Origin: Sulfuriroseicoccus oceanibius
Lineage (GTDB): Bacteria > Verrucomicrobiota > Verrucomicrobiia > Verrucomicrobiales > SLCJ01
NCBI RefSeq assembly: GCF_010681825.2
Contig: NZ_CP066776.1
Coordinates: 2,356,001-2,420,000, forward strand
Direction of reading: 5' to 3'
Length of the DNA: 64,000 nucleotides
Each line of letters starts with the position of its first letter. The stretch's first letter is position 1. The notes beneath the pieces are model-generated. The model was given only the letters and a program-made list of their open reading frames with translations. It was not told the DNA's origin and ran no database searches. Below are positions 8,823 through 18,044 of the stretch, in pieces. The position numbers and the translations under genes were made by a program.

Positions 8823-8844
8823 CGAGTTTCAATCAACAAACTCG
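8823..8844. other. Hairpin between lepB and the PEP-CTERM gene
   Basis: A perfect 7-bp inverted repeat CGAGTTT/AAACTCG with an 8-nt loop lies in the 188-bp spacer downstream of lepB (minus strand). There is no T-run after it in either direction, so it may be a weak terminator, an RNA stability element or an operator. Confidence 0.5.
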
Positions 8845-8921
8845 ACACCCTCATGTCGAGCCACCAGAGCCCCCTTTAAAGCTCGGCTCCTGCTTGAGGC
8901 GAGTTATGCTCGATTACGCCC

Positions 8922-10100
8922 CTATTTCACCCCACCGAAGTGGTTGCCGAATGGGAAATAAACAGCAAAAGCCGGGCCGACGAGGTTCATCTCCGGCACA
9001 TAGCCCCAGGCGCGACTGTCGAGACTGTTGTTCGAGTTGTCACCCATTGCCACGAAAGCTTTGTTAGGCACTTTGCCGCGATAGTGTGGGTACGGGCGCC
9101 CCTCGTGCGGTGAATATTTCACGTAACCTTTGTACTCGCCCTCAGCACCATTGACCCGTGCGATACCCTCTTCTTCAGCAGGCTTGCCATTGATCTCCAG
9201 AATATTGTCATCCGTGACTTCAAATTGGTCGCCAGGCACCGCGACGAGGCGCTTGATGTAATGTTGCATGTCCACTTTCGGATCGGACGACTGCAATTCA
9301 GGAATGCGCTTGGTTGTGAACACAAACACCTCACCACGCTTTGGCTTGCGGAAGTGATAGGAAATCTTATCGACCAGCAGCTGGTCCCCGGCCTGCGAGT
9401 AACCTCGGGCAATCACTTCACCTTCGCGCACCTGCACCGCATGCGCCGGTTTACCATTCGGCCCTTCAACTTTGAAAACTCGAGGCGCGAGTCCAAATCC
9501 GGGATCACTCAAAATGGCGCCCGCCGATGTATTGACGGTCATTTTTTCCTCCTGCTTGGTGACAGGATTCACGAAGTGGAGGCTCGCCAGCGAGATCAAT
9601 GGGAGCGATGTCTTGTCGCTCACCATCATCACCGAATCAAACGGCGCCTTGATTTCGACGTAATTGCGCCCATTCCACAACCGCTCCCACGTACGGGTGG
9701 CAAAATTCGGCACCTCTGCCGGGTCGTCCACCGACTTTGCGATCATCCCATTCAACGTGGGATACATCGAATTGGTAGGGATCTTGAATGGCTGGGCAAT
9801 GTACGCACGGATCCCGACCATGATCGCGATCACCACAAACAACATCTCCACGTTCTCGTAGAGGAAGCCACTGCGCCTCTCCGTGGGTGGCGTCAGTTTG
9901 TCAGAAACCTGCTCGACTTCCTTCATCAGTTCCCGCGCCTTATCATCGTCGCGCTCACGTCGGGCGGCCTTCAGATCGGCCTCCAACTGCTCAAGCTGGT
10001 CGATTTGCTCGGGCTTGAGCAGGTCGCGCTTGTAGTGAATGAACTTGCGCAACCCTTTGATAGTCAGCTCCGCTTCTTTCTGGGTTTTGGTCTTGAGCAT
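8922..10100 (-). CDS. lepB: Signal peptidase I with N-terminal extension and large insertion
   Basis: Membrane-bound S26 peptidase that removes Sec/Tat signal peptides. Catalytic dyad: Ser111 in PTNSMYPTL and Lys283 in YIKRLVAVPGD; box E is GDNSNNSLDSRAWG near the C-terminus. One transmembrane helix spans about residues 83-98. Before it are about 80 mostly charged, helix-forming residues (probably a coiled coil). The Ser-Lys distance is 172 residues against 55 in E. coli LepB, so a large extra periplasmic segment (about residues 120-240) is inserted. Total length is 392 residues. It sits 54 bp after lepA, the classical lepA-lepB order. Confidence 0.93.
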   Translation of the reverse strand: MLKTKTQKEAELTIKGLRKFIHYKRDLLKPEQIDQLEQLEADLKAARRERDDDKARELMKEVEQVSDKLTPPTERRSGFLYENVEMLFVVIAIMVGIRAYIAQPFKIPTNSMYPTLNGMIAKSVDDPAEVPNFATRTWERLWNGRNYVEIKAPFDSVMMVSDKTSLPLISLASLHFVNPVTKQEEKMTVNTSAGAILSDPGFGLAPRVFKVEGPNGKPAHAVQVREGEVIARGYSQAGDQLLVDKISYHFRKPKRGEVFVFTTKRIPELQSSDPKVDMQHYIKRLVAVPGDQFEVTDDNILEINGKPAEEEGIARVNGAEGEYKGYVKYSPHEGRPYPHYRGKVPNKAFVAMGDNSNNSLDSRAWGYVPEMNLVGPAFAVYFPFGNHFGGVK

Positions 10101-10154
10101 CGGACGGTCTGGGGGATGGAGGAAAATGTCGTGTACGGATGGAGGATGCGCCGA

Positions 10155-11954
10155 TTAGTCGGTCGACTTCAACACTTGAATGAACGCTTCCTGCGGAATG
10201 TTCACCCGTCCGATGGATTTCATCTTCTTCTTACCCTCTTTCTGCTTCTCAAGCAGCTTGCGCTTACGGCTGATGTCACCACCGTAACATTTGGCGGTCA
10301 CGTTCTTACGCATCGCGCTGATCGATTCACGCGCCACGATCTTGCCACCAACCGATGCCTGGATCGCCACGACGAACAACTGACGCGGAATCACCTCGCG
10401 CAACTTTTTGGCGAGCTGACGTCCGTAGCTCTCGGCTTTTTCGCGGTGCACGATGGTGCTGAACGCATCCACCGGCTCGCCGGAGATGTTCATGTCCATC
10501 TTGACGAGGTTGGCGGCGCGGTAACCGTCGTGCTCGTAGTCCATCGAGCCATATCCACGCGTCATGCTCTTGAGACGATCGTTGAAGTCGATAAGGATTT
10601 CGTTGAGCGGCAGCACCGCGGTGAGCATCACTCGCGTGTCGTCGAGAGTTTCGGTATTCACCACCTCGCCACGCTTCTCCATCACCAGCTGCATCACATC
10701 GCCGATATTATCGTTCGGGATAAGAATGAAGACCTTCACCACCGGCTCACGGATCTCTTCAATTTCCTGCGGCTCCGGCATCTGGGTCGGGTTGTCGATG
10801 GTGATGCTGGTCTTGTTGGTGAGATCCACCTCGTAGATCACGCCCGGGTGGGTCGAGATCACGTCCATGTCGAACTCGCGGCGCAGACGCTCAAGCACGA
10901 TTTCCATGTGGAGCAGTCCGAGGAAGCCACAGCGGAAGCCGAAGCCGAGGGCGGCCGAGCTTTCCGCCTGATACGAGAGCGCCGCATCGTTGATCTGCAA
11001 CTTACCCATGGCGAGCTTGAGTTGCTCGAAGTCGTCGGTGGTCACCGGGTAAATACCAGCAAAAACCATCGGCTGGATTTCCTTGAAGCCTGGCAGCGGC
11101 TCGGAAGCCGGCTTAATCGAATCGGTGATGGTGTCGCCGATCTTCACGTCGGAGGTCGACTTCACGTTGGCGATGATGTAGCCCACGTCGCCTTCGTTGA
11201 GAGCATCCTGCTTGAGCATCTTCGGAGTGAAAACACCCACCTCTTTGACTTCGTATGTCTTGTTGGTGGCAAGCATCTTGATGCGCTGGCCACGGGCAAT
11301 GCTACCAGACATCACACGGACGTAGGAAATCACGCCACGGTAGGTGTCGAACACAGAGTCAAACACGGAAGCACGCAGGATATCGTCGTCCCACTCCTTC
11401 GGTGGCGGCACGCGCTCGACCACCGCTTCCAGCAAATCTTCGATACCAATCCCCGTCTTACCAGAGGTGAGCAGCGCTTCTTCGGCAGGGATGGCAAGAA
11501 TGTCCTCAAGCTGCTGCTTGCACTTGTCCACATCGGCGCTCGGCAGGTCGATCTTATTGATCACCGGCAGCACGGTCAGGTTTTGATTCAACGCCAACTG
11601 CACGTTGGCCACGGTCTGGGCTTCCACGCCCTGAGCGGCGTCGATCAACAACAGCGCACCTTCACATGCCGCAAGGCTTCGCGACACCTCATAAGAGAAG
11701 TCCACGTGGCCCGGAGTATCGAGCAGGTTCATGCGGTAGGTTTTCCCGTCCTTGGATGGGAACGCCATGGTCACAGGGTGGGACTTGATGGTGATACCTC
11801 GTTCACGCTCCAAGTCCATCGAGTCGAGCAACTGATCCTGCTTCTCGCGCTCGGAAATCGTTTGGGTCAACTCGAGCAAGCGGTCGGAAAGGGTCGTCTT
11901 CCCGTGGTCGATGTGTGCAATGATCGAAAAGTTACGTGTCAGCTCTGTGCCCAT
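10155..11954 (-). CDS. lepA: Elongation factor 4 (back-translocating GTPase LepA)
   Basis: A 599-residue translational GTPase, the usual length for LepA. G1 is AHIDHGKTTLSDRLLE (about 13-28), G2 lies in RERGITIKSHPVTM, G3 is DTPGHVDFSYEVSRSL and G4 is NKIDLPSAD. The carboxy-terminal domain unique to LepA is present: GYGSMDYEHDGYRAANLVK, then VGGKIVARESISAMRKNV and the basic CYGGDISRKRKLLEKQKEGK. The ATG at 11954 starts MGTELTRNFSIIAHIDHGK. It is transcribed toward lepB and is probably cotranscribed with it. Confidence 0.97.
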   Translation of the reverse strand: MGTELTRNFSIIAHIDHGKTTLSDRLLELTQTISEREKQDQLLDSMDLERERGITIKSHPVTMAFPSKDGKTYRMNLLDTPGHVDFSYEVSRSLAACEGALLLIDAAQGVEAQTVANVQLALNQNLTVLPVINKIDLPSADVDKCKQQLEDILAIPAEEALLTSGKTGIGIEDLLEAVVERVPPPKEWDDDILRASVFDSVFDTYRGVISYVRVMSGSIARGQRIKMLATNKTYEVKEVGVFTPKMLKQDALNEGDVGYIIANVKSTSDVKIGDTITDSIKPASEPLPGFKEIQPMVFAGIYPVTTDDFEQLKLAMGKLQINDAALSYQAESSAALGFGFRCGFLGLLHMEIVLERLRREFDMDVISTHPGVIYEVDLTNKTSITIDNPTQMPEPQEIEEIREPVVKVFILIPNDNIGDVMQLVMEKRGEVVNTETLDDTRVMLTAVLPLNEILIDFNDRLKSMTRGYGSMDYEHDGYRAANLVKMDMNISGEPVDAFSTIVHREKAESYGRQLAKKLREVIPRQLFVVAIQASVGGKIVARESISAMRKNVTAKCYGGDISRKRKLLEKQKEGKKKMKSIGRVNIPQEAFIQVLKSTD

Positions 11955-12068
11955 AATGAATCAAGTTCGTGTCCCGAATGGTTCGGGAGGCTGAAACCTA
12001 CCCGCGCCGCGCCGAAAGTAAAGGGCTCAAAGACGCCATCTCATTGCCACATTGCCACCGCGTATTCG

Positions 12069-13439
12069 TCAGCTCCGCTGGTATTCCGCGCCCGCTCGGT
12101 CCTTGCGCGCCCTACCTGTCAGAAACCACGTGCGAATTGCCCCCACGCCCTTGAGCTCGATCTCCCCACGCTCATCCAATGAGAATCCATCGCCAAGCCG
12201 CTCACGCACCTCGGCACTGACTTGGATCCGGCCCGGCACCGACGACGACTCCAGCCTGCTGGCCGTGTTCACCGCAGCGCCCCACAGATCGTAGATAAAC
12301 TTACGCTTGCCGATCACTCCGGCCACCACCTCTCCGCTGTGGATTCCAACCCTCAATTCCAGATTCAGATCGTGGCGACGGTTGACCGCGTCGATCACCG
12401 GAAACATGTCCAACGCCATGCTCGCAATCTTCCGCGCGCCCTCGGGATCGGCAGTCGGCAGCCCGCCACAAGCCATGTACGCATCCCCGATCGTTTTGAT
12501 TTTCTCCACCCCATGCGCGTCGGCCAATTCGTCGAAGCCGCTGAAGATCTCATTCAAAACCGGAACCAAGCGGGCTGCGTTCATCTGCCCCGCCAGATCG
12601 GTAAACCCCACCAAGTCTGCAAACAAAATCGCCACGTCCTCGTGACGTTCGGCAATCACGGAGTCCCCCGCCTTCAGCCGATCCGCCACCTTCTCGGGCA
12701 AGATGTTGCGCAACAACGCATCCGACTTGGCGCGTTCCTCGCGGATCTTGCGCTCCCTGGCCTCAATTCTCCGCTCATACCGCGCGCTCACCCGCCGCGC
12801 CGCCACCGATGCCGGAATTGCGATGACGAATGCCAACACAGCACCAACCCCGAAAAACATCGCCCGCGTCGCGTCCATGTTCGCCTGAATCCGGTCCGTG
12901 TCCGACGCCGACACCACAACCCACGGCTGCCCGATGACGAATTGGACCATGATCACGTCATTCACATCGTCGGAGACCAAGGCTCCAAAACCAGTCGAAT
13001 CGACAATATCGTCCCACGTTTCAATCTCCTTCATCGGCATCGGCTTGCCCTTCCGATCCTGCAAGGCATAGCGTGAAATATCCCCCTGCAGCACAAACCC
13101 GACAAAGCTCTCGTCTGGATGACACACCACCGTCGATGTGTTGCGGTCAACCACCGCACTGAACCCATTGGCGTCCTTGGCAGCTGTGACAATCCACTGC
13201 AATTCCACCAACACGTCCTTCGGGTCGCGTCCATCACTCAACTGCCTCTCGGCAAACCGGGAAAGCGCCCGCGCCCGATGCTCAAGCCGCTGGTGCACCA
13301 ACGCATGGTATTGCCGCTCATAGCGCTTGAGCATCATCGGGATCACCACCAGCGCCACACCGCCAATCACCACCACGATGGCCACAAACGTCCAGATCGC
13401 GAGCGCATACTTGGAGTAGATGGCCCGCGCTTTGGTCAT
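12069..13439 (-). CDS. Membrane-bound class III adenylate cyclase
   Basis: A 456-residue sensor-type cyclase making cAMP from ATP. Helix 1 spans about residues 12-37, an extracytoplasmic sensor region of Cache/CHASE type about 40-190 (VCHPDESFVGF, MVQFVIGQPWVVVSASD), helix 2 about 193-215, then a short coiled coil and the cyclase domain from about 265. Catalytic residues are all visible: metal-binding Asp275 (FADLVGFTD) and Asp319 (KTIGDAYM), adenine-selecting Lys315 and Asp384 (YDLWGAAVN), Asn391 and Arg395. The Lys/Asp pair indicates adenylate rather than guanylate specificity. It is the last gene of a minus-strand run starting at 16072. The ligand is unknown. Confidence 0.92.
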   Translation of the reverse strand: MTKARAIYSKYALAIWTFVAIVVVIGGVALVVIPMMLKRYERQYHALVHQRLEHRARALSRFAERQLSDGRDPKDVLVELQWIVTAAKDANGFSAVVDRNTSTVVCHPDESFVGFVLQGDISRYALQDRKGKPMPMKEIETWDDIVDSTGFGALVSDDVNDVIMVQFVIGQPWVVVSASDTDRIQANMDATRAMFFGVGAVLAFVIAIPASVAARRVSARYERRIEARERKIREERAKSDALLRNILPEKVADRLKAGDSVIAERHEDVAILFADLVGFTDLAGQMNAARLVPVLNEIFSGFDELADAHGVEKIKTIGDAYMACGGLPTADPEGARKIASMALDMFPVIDAVNRRHDLNLELRVGIHSGEVVAGVIGKRKFIYDLWGAAVNTASRLESSSVPGRIQVSAEVRERLGDGFSLDERGEIELKGVGAIRTWFLTGRARKDRAGAEYQRS

Positions 13440-13457
13440 AGTTGCATCAGCTATCGG

Positions 13458-14333
13458 TTAATCATTTCCGTTCTCTACACGCGGCCCTCGTAAAAGCTCG
13501 GCCAACCATCGATCCGCAGTCTCTGCGGCCTCGGCACTCATGAACAAATCATTGTGTCCTACACCCTCTACGATCACGTGGGTCACATTGGTCAGCGATT
13601 CTGCCAAGACCTTGGAGTGCGCCACAGGGATAATGGTATCCTCCGCGCCGTGTAGAATACGCACCTCCCCTTGGTAGTCCTCAAGGGCCTTCATGTTGTT
13701 GATTTTGTTGCGGATCAAAAATCCTGGAACCCCCATGCGTTTTGCTACCGCCGCCACCGAGTCGAAGGGCGCACAAAGCACCAACGCGTCGACCTCCCGT
13801 TCATCCGCGACCAAACACACCATCCCCGAACCGATTGAGAATCCAAATCCAACCACCCGCGGAGGTTGTCCACCCACCTGAGCCTGCGCCCAGTCATACG
13901 CCTTGCTCCCTGCATCCCGCATCCCGGCGGCAGTCGGCTTCCCCTCGCCCGCTGCATAGCCCGGCAAGCCGACAATCAACACATCCGCGCCATCACGAGC
14001 CAGCGTGCGCGCCGCAGGCAAATGGTCATCCAAAATCTCTCCATTCCCGTGACTGATGACCAATAACGGTGGCTGCGGATCACGCACCCGATGACGTATC
14101 AGCCACGCCTCGGCGGTCGCGCCATTGGCCACTTCGTGCAACACACGGGTCTCGTTGGCCGCGATGTTTTCCCGATTCGCGGTTGTTGGCCGCGACGCCC
14201 CGGGAAACAACATGGATGTTTCACAAGAACTCAGGATCATCAGATAAACTCCGTACAATAGTGAAAGCCTGAACAACTGGATCATTACTTTTCTCCACCA
14301 AGGTCCTTTCCATTTCGCACCAAACAGATTCAT
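13458..14333 (-). CDS. Alpha/beta hydrolase, probable lipoprotein
   Basis: A 291-residue hydrolase. The N-terminus is basic then hydrophobic and ends in LMILSSC, compatible with a lipobox, so it is probably a lipoprotein. The fold is recognisable from LLVISHGNGEILDDH (oxyanion loop), nucleophile elbow GFSIGSG, acid in LHGAEDTIIPVAHS and base in GVGHNDLF. This resembles the BEM46/ABHD13-type serine hydrolases, whose substrates are mostly unknown. The start may be the ATG at 14333 or an internal ATG at 14285. It begins 7 bp after the HAD gene and ends 18 bp before the cyclase gene, so the genes are probably one operon. Confidence 0.78.
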   Translation of the reverse strand: MNLFGAKWKGPWWRKVMIQLFRLSLLYGVYLMILSSCETSMLFPGASRPTTANRENIAANETRVLHEVANGATAEAWLIRHRVRDPQPPLLVISHGNGEILDDHLPAARTLARDGADVLIVGLPGYAAGEGKPTAAGMRDAGSKAYDWAQAQVGGQPPRVVGFGFSIGSGMVCLVADEREVDALVLCAPFDSVAAVAKRMGVPGFLIRNKINNMKALEDYQGEVRILHGAEDTIIPVAHSKVLAESLTNVTHVIVEGVGHNDLFMSAEAAETADRWLAELLRGPRVENGND

Positions 14334-14340
14334 AGCCCCA

Positions 14341-15222
14341 TCAATATCCTGGTGCTCTCACCCGACCATCCTCACGGTCATCACGCATCCTGCGCGTGAT
14401 CCGGTCAGCAACCTCGGTCACCATTTCATCCAATAACATGCGCAGATGACTCCCCCCCCGGAAGTCGGACGGCGCGATGTGCTTGACCCGCTCGGCATGA
14501 GCCGCCAGCTGGAAGCACTTGCGGAAGCTCTTTCCACTGCCGTCGTTCGGGTTGTAGACCGCAATCGCATGCCCGCCATAGCGCTTCATCAGCGTAAAAC
14601 ACGGTACATCGGTCGGGCCGTCGCCCACGTAGATCATGTTCTCGAACGGAACCGGCCGCTGCTCCGCGGGCATGTGATCATTCACATCGTCCCGGTGGTC
14701 GAGCATTCCCTTGTTAATCCGGAACAAATACTGGGTCTTGGTGGTGTGGCTGATCACACGGCGGGGAAAAGCAATGGCTCCATTGCTGCCCTCGGCAAAC
14801 TCACATCCGAAAATTGCCTTCACTTGAGGCGCCAGACGACTGCCATCGAGCAACGCCTTCAGCCCACTGGAAACGATATAGTGCTCGACCTCCACACCGG
14901 CAATCCGATGCTGATCGGTGAGCACACCGTTGAGCTCGTCGAAAAAGCCAGGCACACCAGGCGAGAAGTGCAGCTTCGCACCAAGCTCCTCCAGATCCCG
15001 GTTGGTCGGCCGGTCGATGTCCAGATAATCGAGGATCACCTTCAGGTACGCCAGCTCGTTGTCGTACCCTTCCTCCTCAACCAAAGCATTGCACTGGAGC
15101 CAGAATTGCTTCGGATCGATCCCAAAGTGGGGAAACAACACATCGTCCTGCATGTAAAGCGGACTCAGCGTCAGGTCGTAATCGTAGACGATCGCGATTT
15201 TGTTTTGCGGTGCGGATGCCAT
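14341..15222 (-). CDS. HAD-superfamily phosphatase, phosphoserine phosphatase-like
   Basis: A 293-residue soluble HAD hydrolase. Motif I is VYDYDLTLSP (nucleophile and acid aspartates), motif II is HYIVSSGLKALLDG, and motif III/IV is MIYVGDGPTDVPCFTLMKRYGGHAIAVY. The long helical cap between motifs I and II (residues 20-110) is of the phosphoserine-phosphatase type. It is longer than SerB and lacks an ACT domain, so the substrate is open. It is tightly linked to the downstream hydrolase gene (7 bp). Confidence 0.78.
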   Translation of the reverse strand: MASAPQNKIAIVYDYDLTLSPLYMQDDVLFPHFGIDPKQFWLQCNALVEEEGYDNELAYLKVILDYLDIDRPTNRDLEELGAKLHFSPGVPGFFDELNGVLTDQHRIAGVEVEHYIVSSGLKALLDGSRLAPQVKAIFGCEFAEGSNGAIAFPRRVISHTTKTQYLFRINKGMLDHRDDVNDHMPAEQRPVPFENMIYVGDGPTDVPCFTLMKRYGGHAIAVYNPNDGSGKSFRKCFQLAAHAERVKHIAPSDFRGGSHLRMLLDEMVTEVADRITRRMRDDREDGRVRAPGY

Positions 15223-15295
15223 TCACCCGCCACCATGACCAATGCGCCACAAGCGGTGCAAGCGGATAATCCCGCAGTCGCCCATATCCACCAAT

Positions 15296-16072
15296 CTAGC
15301 GAACCGGCACCGCCTTGCGATGCGCCCGCACACTTTCAATCGGGAAATGCGGCCCCGGACATGGCCTGCGGTTATATTCCACATGGTCGTGACCGCGCAC
15401 CTGATCGAGAGCAAACTCACCCAGACGACTCTCAAGCACCGCCAGCAACTCCCGCAATGCGAGCATCTGTGCCTTGGTCGGAGGGTCTTCCGAAAAATCC
15501 CCCACCAGGCAGATGTCGATCCGCGGCACCGAAGACTCACGCACTGCTCCGCCTTCCTTCCCCTCGAGCCAGCGACTGCCCACCGCAACACTACCGTCCG
15601 CCGCGCCCCGGCCATTGCCGATCACAAAGTGGTAGCCCATTCCCTCGTCAAAACCCAACACCCGCTCGTGATAGTACCTGAATGCAGCCGCACTGCCCGC
15701 GGGCTCACCCGATGAATGAATCACCACACCCCGCCAGTCAGGACGCCCATTCAATTCGATTCCCTGATCAATGAGCGTGCGCACCTCAGCCCCCAACATC
15801 TCAAAGCCGGTCACCGGCTCGCTCATATCCACCGTCGATTCAACTTGGATGGCATTCTTTTCACGCCCACCCAAGCCGGCGTCTCCATTAACCTTCACCA
15901 CTTCCGGATACACGGGTGCCACCGTTGCACCACCCTGCGCCTTCTTCCCCGCATCGCCGCAAGACACAACGCCAAACAACACCAGCCCACTCCACACGGA
16001 CCACCGGAGGCCGGATGCCGCTCGTTTTGCCAATGGAGTCTGTAGAAGGGAAATTTCGCTCGCTTTGATCAC
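15296..16072 (-). CDS. Lipoprotein N-acetylmuramoyl-L-alanine amidase (amidase_2 fold)
   Basis: A 258-residue exported protein. A hydrophobic stretch ends in LFGVVSCG, a good lipobox. The catalytic region from about residue 110 has the zinc-site pattern of amidase_2/PGRP domains: VVIHSSGEPAG (first His), GYHFVIGNGRG, DICLVGDF and GHDHVEYNRRPCPGPHFP (second His and the cysteine). It would cleave the lactyl-peptide bond in peptidoglycan or in anhydro-muropeptides and could provide peptides for Mpl. The only start that includes the signal peptide is GTG at 16072, with no good ribosome binding site. It heads the minus-strand group that continues through the HAD, hydrolase and cyclase genes. Confidence 0.8.
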   Translation of the reverse strand: MIKASEISLLQTPLAKRAASGLRWSVWSGLVLFGVVSCGDAGKKAQGGATVAPVYPEVVKVNGDAGLGGREKNAIQVESTVDMSEPVTGFEMLGAEVRTLIDQGIELNGRPDWRGVVIHSSGEPAGSAAAFRYYHERVLGFDEGMGYHFVIGNGRGAADGSVAVGSRWLEGKEGGAVRESSVPRIDICLVGDFSEDPPTKAQMLALRELLAVLESRLGEFALDQVRGHDHVEYNRRPCPGPHFPIESVRAHRKAVPVR

Positions 16073-16230
16073 AATGAAGACAAACTACGCACGTTCCGGC
16101 CACGGATCAATCGCGCGCTCACACCGCTCCCAACAATGCACGAATTCAACGCAGCCGATGATTGCATTGAGCGGATTATCAGTCACACTCCCGTCGGCCT
16201 GACTCACCCCTTCCAGTCATTCTGCTGCCC

Positions 16231-17406
16231 ATGCAAACCTCCGCAACCCCATGTCCCAGCCCAGCCCCTGCGGGATCCGGACGCCGTATCCTGGTATTAA
16301 CCGCAGGTTTCGGCGAAGGGCATAATGCGGCTGCCCGTGCAATCGTTGCTGCCCTGGAAGCCGAAGCCCCGGGCTGCAAGGTCCAAATGCTCGACCCTCT
16401 CCATGAAGGACGCCCGCGCATCAACAAGCTGGTAAAAAAGCTCTACCTGCTGACCATTCACCGCACGCCGAAGCTGTGGAAGCAGATGTACACATTGTCG
16501 GATAGAACCAGCGACGTCAGTCGCGACCCATTGATGGTTTTGCGCCGACCGAAAAAGATGATCGAGCAAGCCATCCGCGACTTCCATCCGGACACCATCA
16601 TCTCGACCTACCCACTTTACCCATTCATGTTGCGGCGCGCCGGCCTCTACCGCGAACACGCTGACAACCGGTTCAAACTCATCACCGTCGTCACAGATTC
16701 GGTAACCATCAACTCCGTCTGGACCAAGGGACCCGCCGACAGCTTCGTGGTGACCGACCCGCTAACCGCCAAGCACGTCGAGACGGCAGGCGTAGATCCT
16801 GCGCGGATCCATCCCTTTGGCTTCCCGGTCCATCCCAGCATTGCCGAGGCAGTGGCCACGCAATCGCCGGAACATGATGCCGCGCCGTCGCCATTCAAGA
16901 TCGCACTTTTCCCTACGGGTTCGCGCACCCAGGCCTGCGCTTTGGTCGAACAACTCGCCGCCATCCCAGCCTCCATCAATTGGCGCGCCACTCTGGTCAT
17001 GGGCAAACATGAACCCACGTTGCGCGAGCCTATCGAGGAGCAAATGAGGCTCTCGGGCATCTCGAACCGTGTTGACCTCCTCGGCTGGACCAACCAAGTC
17101 CCCGAAATCCTAGCCTCCCACCACCTGCTCTGTGGCAAGGCGGGCGGCGCCACCGTCCACGAAGCCCGCGCTGCAGCATGCCCTATGCTGATCCACTACG
17201 TGGTACCTGGTCAGGAAGAAGGAAACGCAATCCTTCTTGAGTCGGAAGGGGGCGGATCCTGCCTCAATGAATCAACCAAACTCAGCGACGCTATCGTTAG
17301 CCTCGCGGCAAACGACTTTGAGCTGTGGCACAAACAAAGAGCCGCATTGAAAAAAGTCGCCAAGCCGGATGCCGCGCGCAACATTGCCCGCTGGCTGGTA
17401 CAATGA
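16231..17406 (+). CDS. MGDG synthase/UgtP-like glycosyltransferase (GT28)
   Basis: A 391-residue GT-B glycosyltransferase. The N-terminal motif ILVLTAGFGEGHNAAARAI and the segment DTIISTYPLYPFML match the MGDG-synthase N-terminal domain; the C-terminal half has SHHLLCGKAGGATVHEARAAACPMLIHY, the nucleotide-sugar-binding region of the MurG/UgtP group. Such enzymes transfer glucose or galactose from UDP-sugars onto diacylglycerol at the membrane face, so it probably makes glycolipids. There is no transmembrane helix, which fits peripheral binding. Its stop overlaps the downstream HAD gene start by 4 bp (ATGA). Confidence 0.82.
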   Translation: MQTSATPCPSPAPAGSGRRILVLTAGFGEGHNAAARAIVAALEAEAPGCKVQMLDPLHEGRPRINKLVKKLYLLTIHRTPKLWKQMYTLSDRTSDVSRDPLMVLRRPKKMIEQAIRDFHPDTIISTYPLYPFMLRRAGLYREHADNRFKLITVVTDSVTINSVWTKGPADSFVVTDPLTAKHVETAGVDPARIHPFGFPVHPSIAEAVATQSPEHDAAPSPFKIALFPTGSRTQACALVEQLAAIPASINWRATLVMGKHEPTLREPIEEQMRLSGISNRVDLLGWTNQVPEILASHHLLCGKAGGATVHEARAAACPMLIHYVVPGQEEGNAILLESEGGGSCLNESTKLSDAIVSLAANDFELWHKQRAALKKVAKPDAARNIARWLVQ

Positions 17407-18026
17407 TCAACCCACCCCATTGCTTTATGGAAAAGACCATCCTCTTTGATATCGGTAACGTTTTGCTCTTCTTCGATTTCCACCGTGCGCTCACCCGCCT
17501 GGGAATTCCGGATCCGAACAAAGACCAAGAGCTGATGGAAAAGTTCTACACCTTGCGCGACCAGGTGGAAATGGGTGGAATCGCCCCCGCTATCTTCATC
17601 GAAAAGCTCGCCGAGCTGCTCGACTTCAAAGGCACCGCAACCGAGCTCGTCGATGCCTATAGCGATATCTTCATGCCAAATGACGCGATGTGGAAAATCG
17701 TGCGTGAAACCAAGGGCAAGTGCCGCCGCATTTTGTTCTCAAACACCAGCGCGATCCACATCGACTACATCTTCGAACGCTATCCGGAATTCTCGCTCTT
17801 CGACGATGCGGTCTTCTCTTTCAAAGTCGGCGGTTCAAAGCCTGCTCCCCCAATGTACGTCGACGCCGTCGAACGTCTCAACGTCGATCCCGCCAACACA
17901 TTCTACATCGACGATGTGTTGGAGAACATCGCGGAAGGCGAACGCCATGGGTTCACCACCCACCACTACCAGCCGTCCACCCACGCCGAGCTGGAATCCG
18001 AACTCGCCGAGTTCCTCGCCAAATAA
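17403..18026 (+). CDS. HAD-family hydrolase (YihX-like)
   Basis: A 207-residue HAD phosphatase. Motif I is LFDIGNVLLFFD, motif II is RILFSNTSAIH, motif III is KVGGSKPAPPMY and motif IV is TFYIDDVLENIAEGE. The small helical cap resembles YihX (alpha-D-glucose-1-phosphatase) and related enzymes, but that function is only a guess. I chose the ATG at 17403 because it overlaps the glycosyltransferase stop as ATGA; the ATG at 17427 (MEKTILFDIGN) is a realistic alternative and would give the usual HAD N-terminus. Neither has a clear ribosome binding site. Confidence 0.85.
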   Translation: MINPPHCFMEKTILFDIGNVLLFFDFHRALTRLGIPDPNKDQELMEKFYTLRDQVEMGGIAPAIFIEKLAELLDFKGTATELVDAYSDIFMPNDAMWKIVRETKGKCRRILFSNTSAIHIDYIFERYPEFSLFDDAVFSFKVGGSKPAPPMYVDAVERLNVDPANTFYIDDVLENIAEGERHGFTTHHYQPSTHAELESELAEFLAK

Positions 18027-18044
18027 TCGAGAGCCAACCAGCCC

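Noticed and set aside
9225-12182. A 985-codon open frame on the plus strand across lepB and lepA
   Set aside because: It lies entirely opposite conserved lepB, lepA and the cyclase end; its His/Arg-rich translation is a codon-bias shadow without domains.
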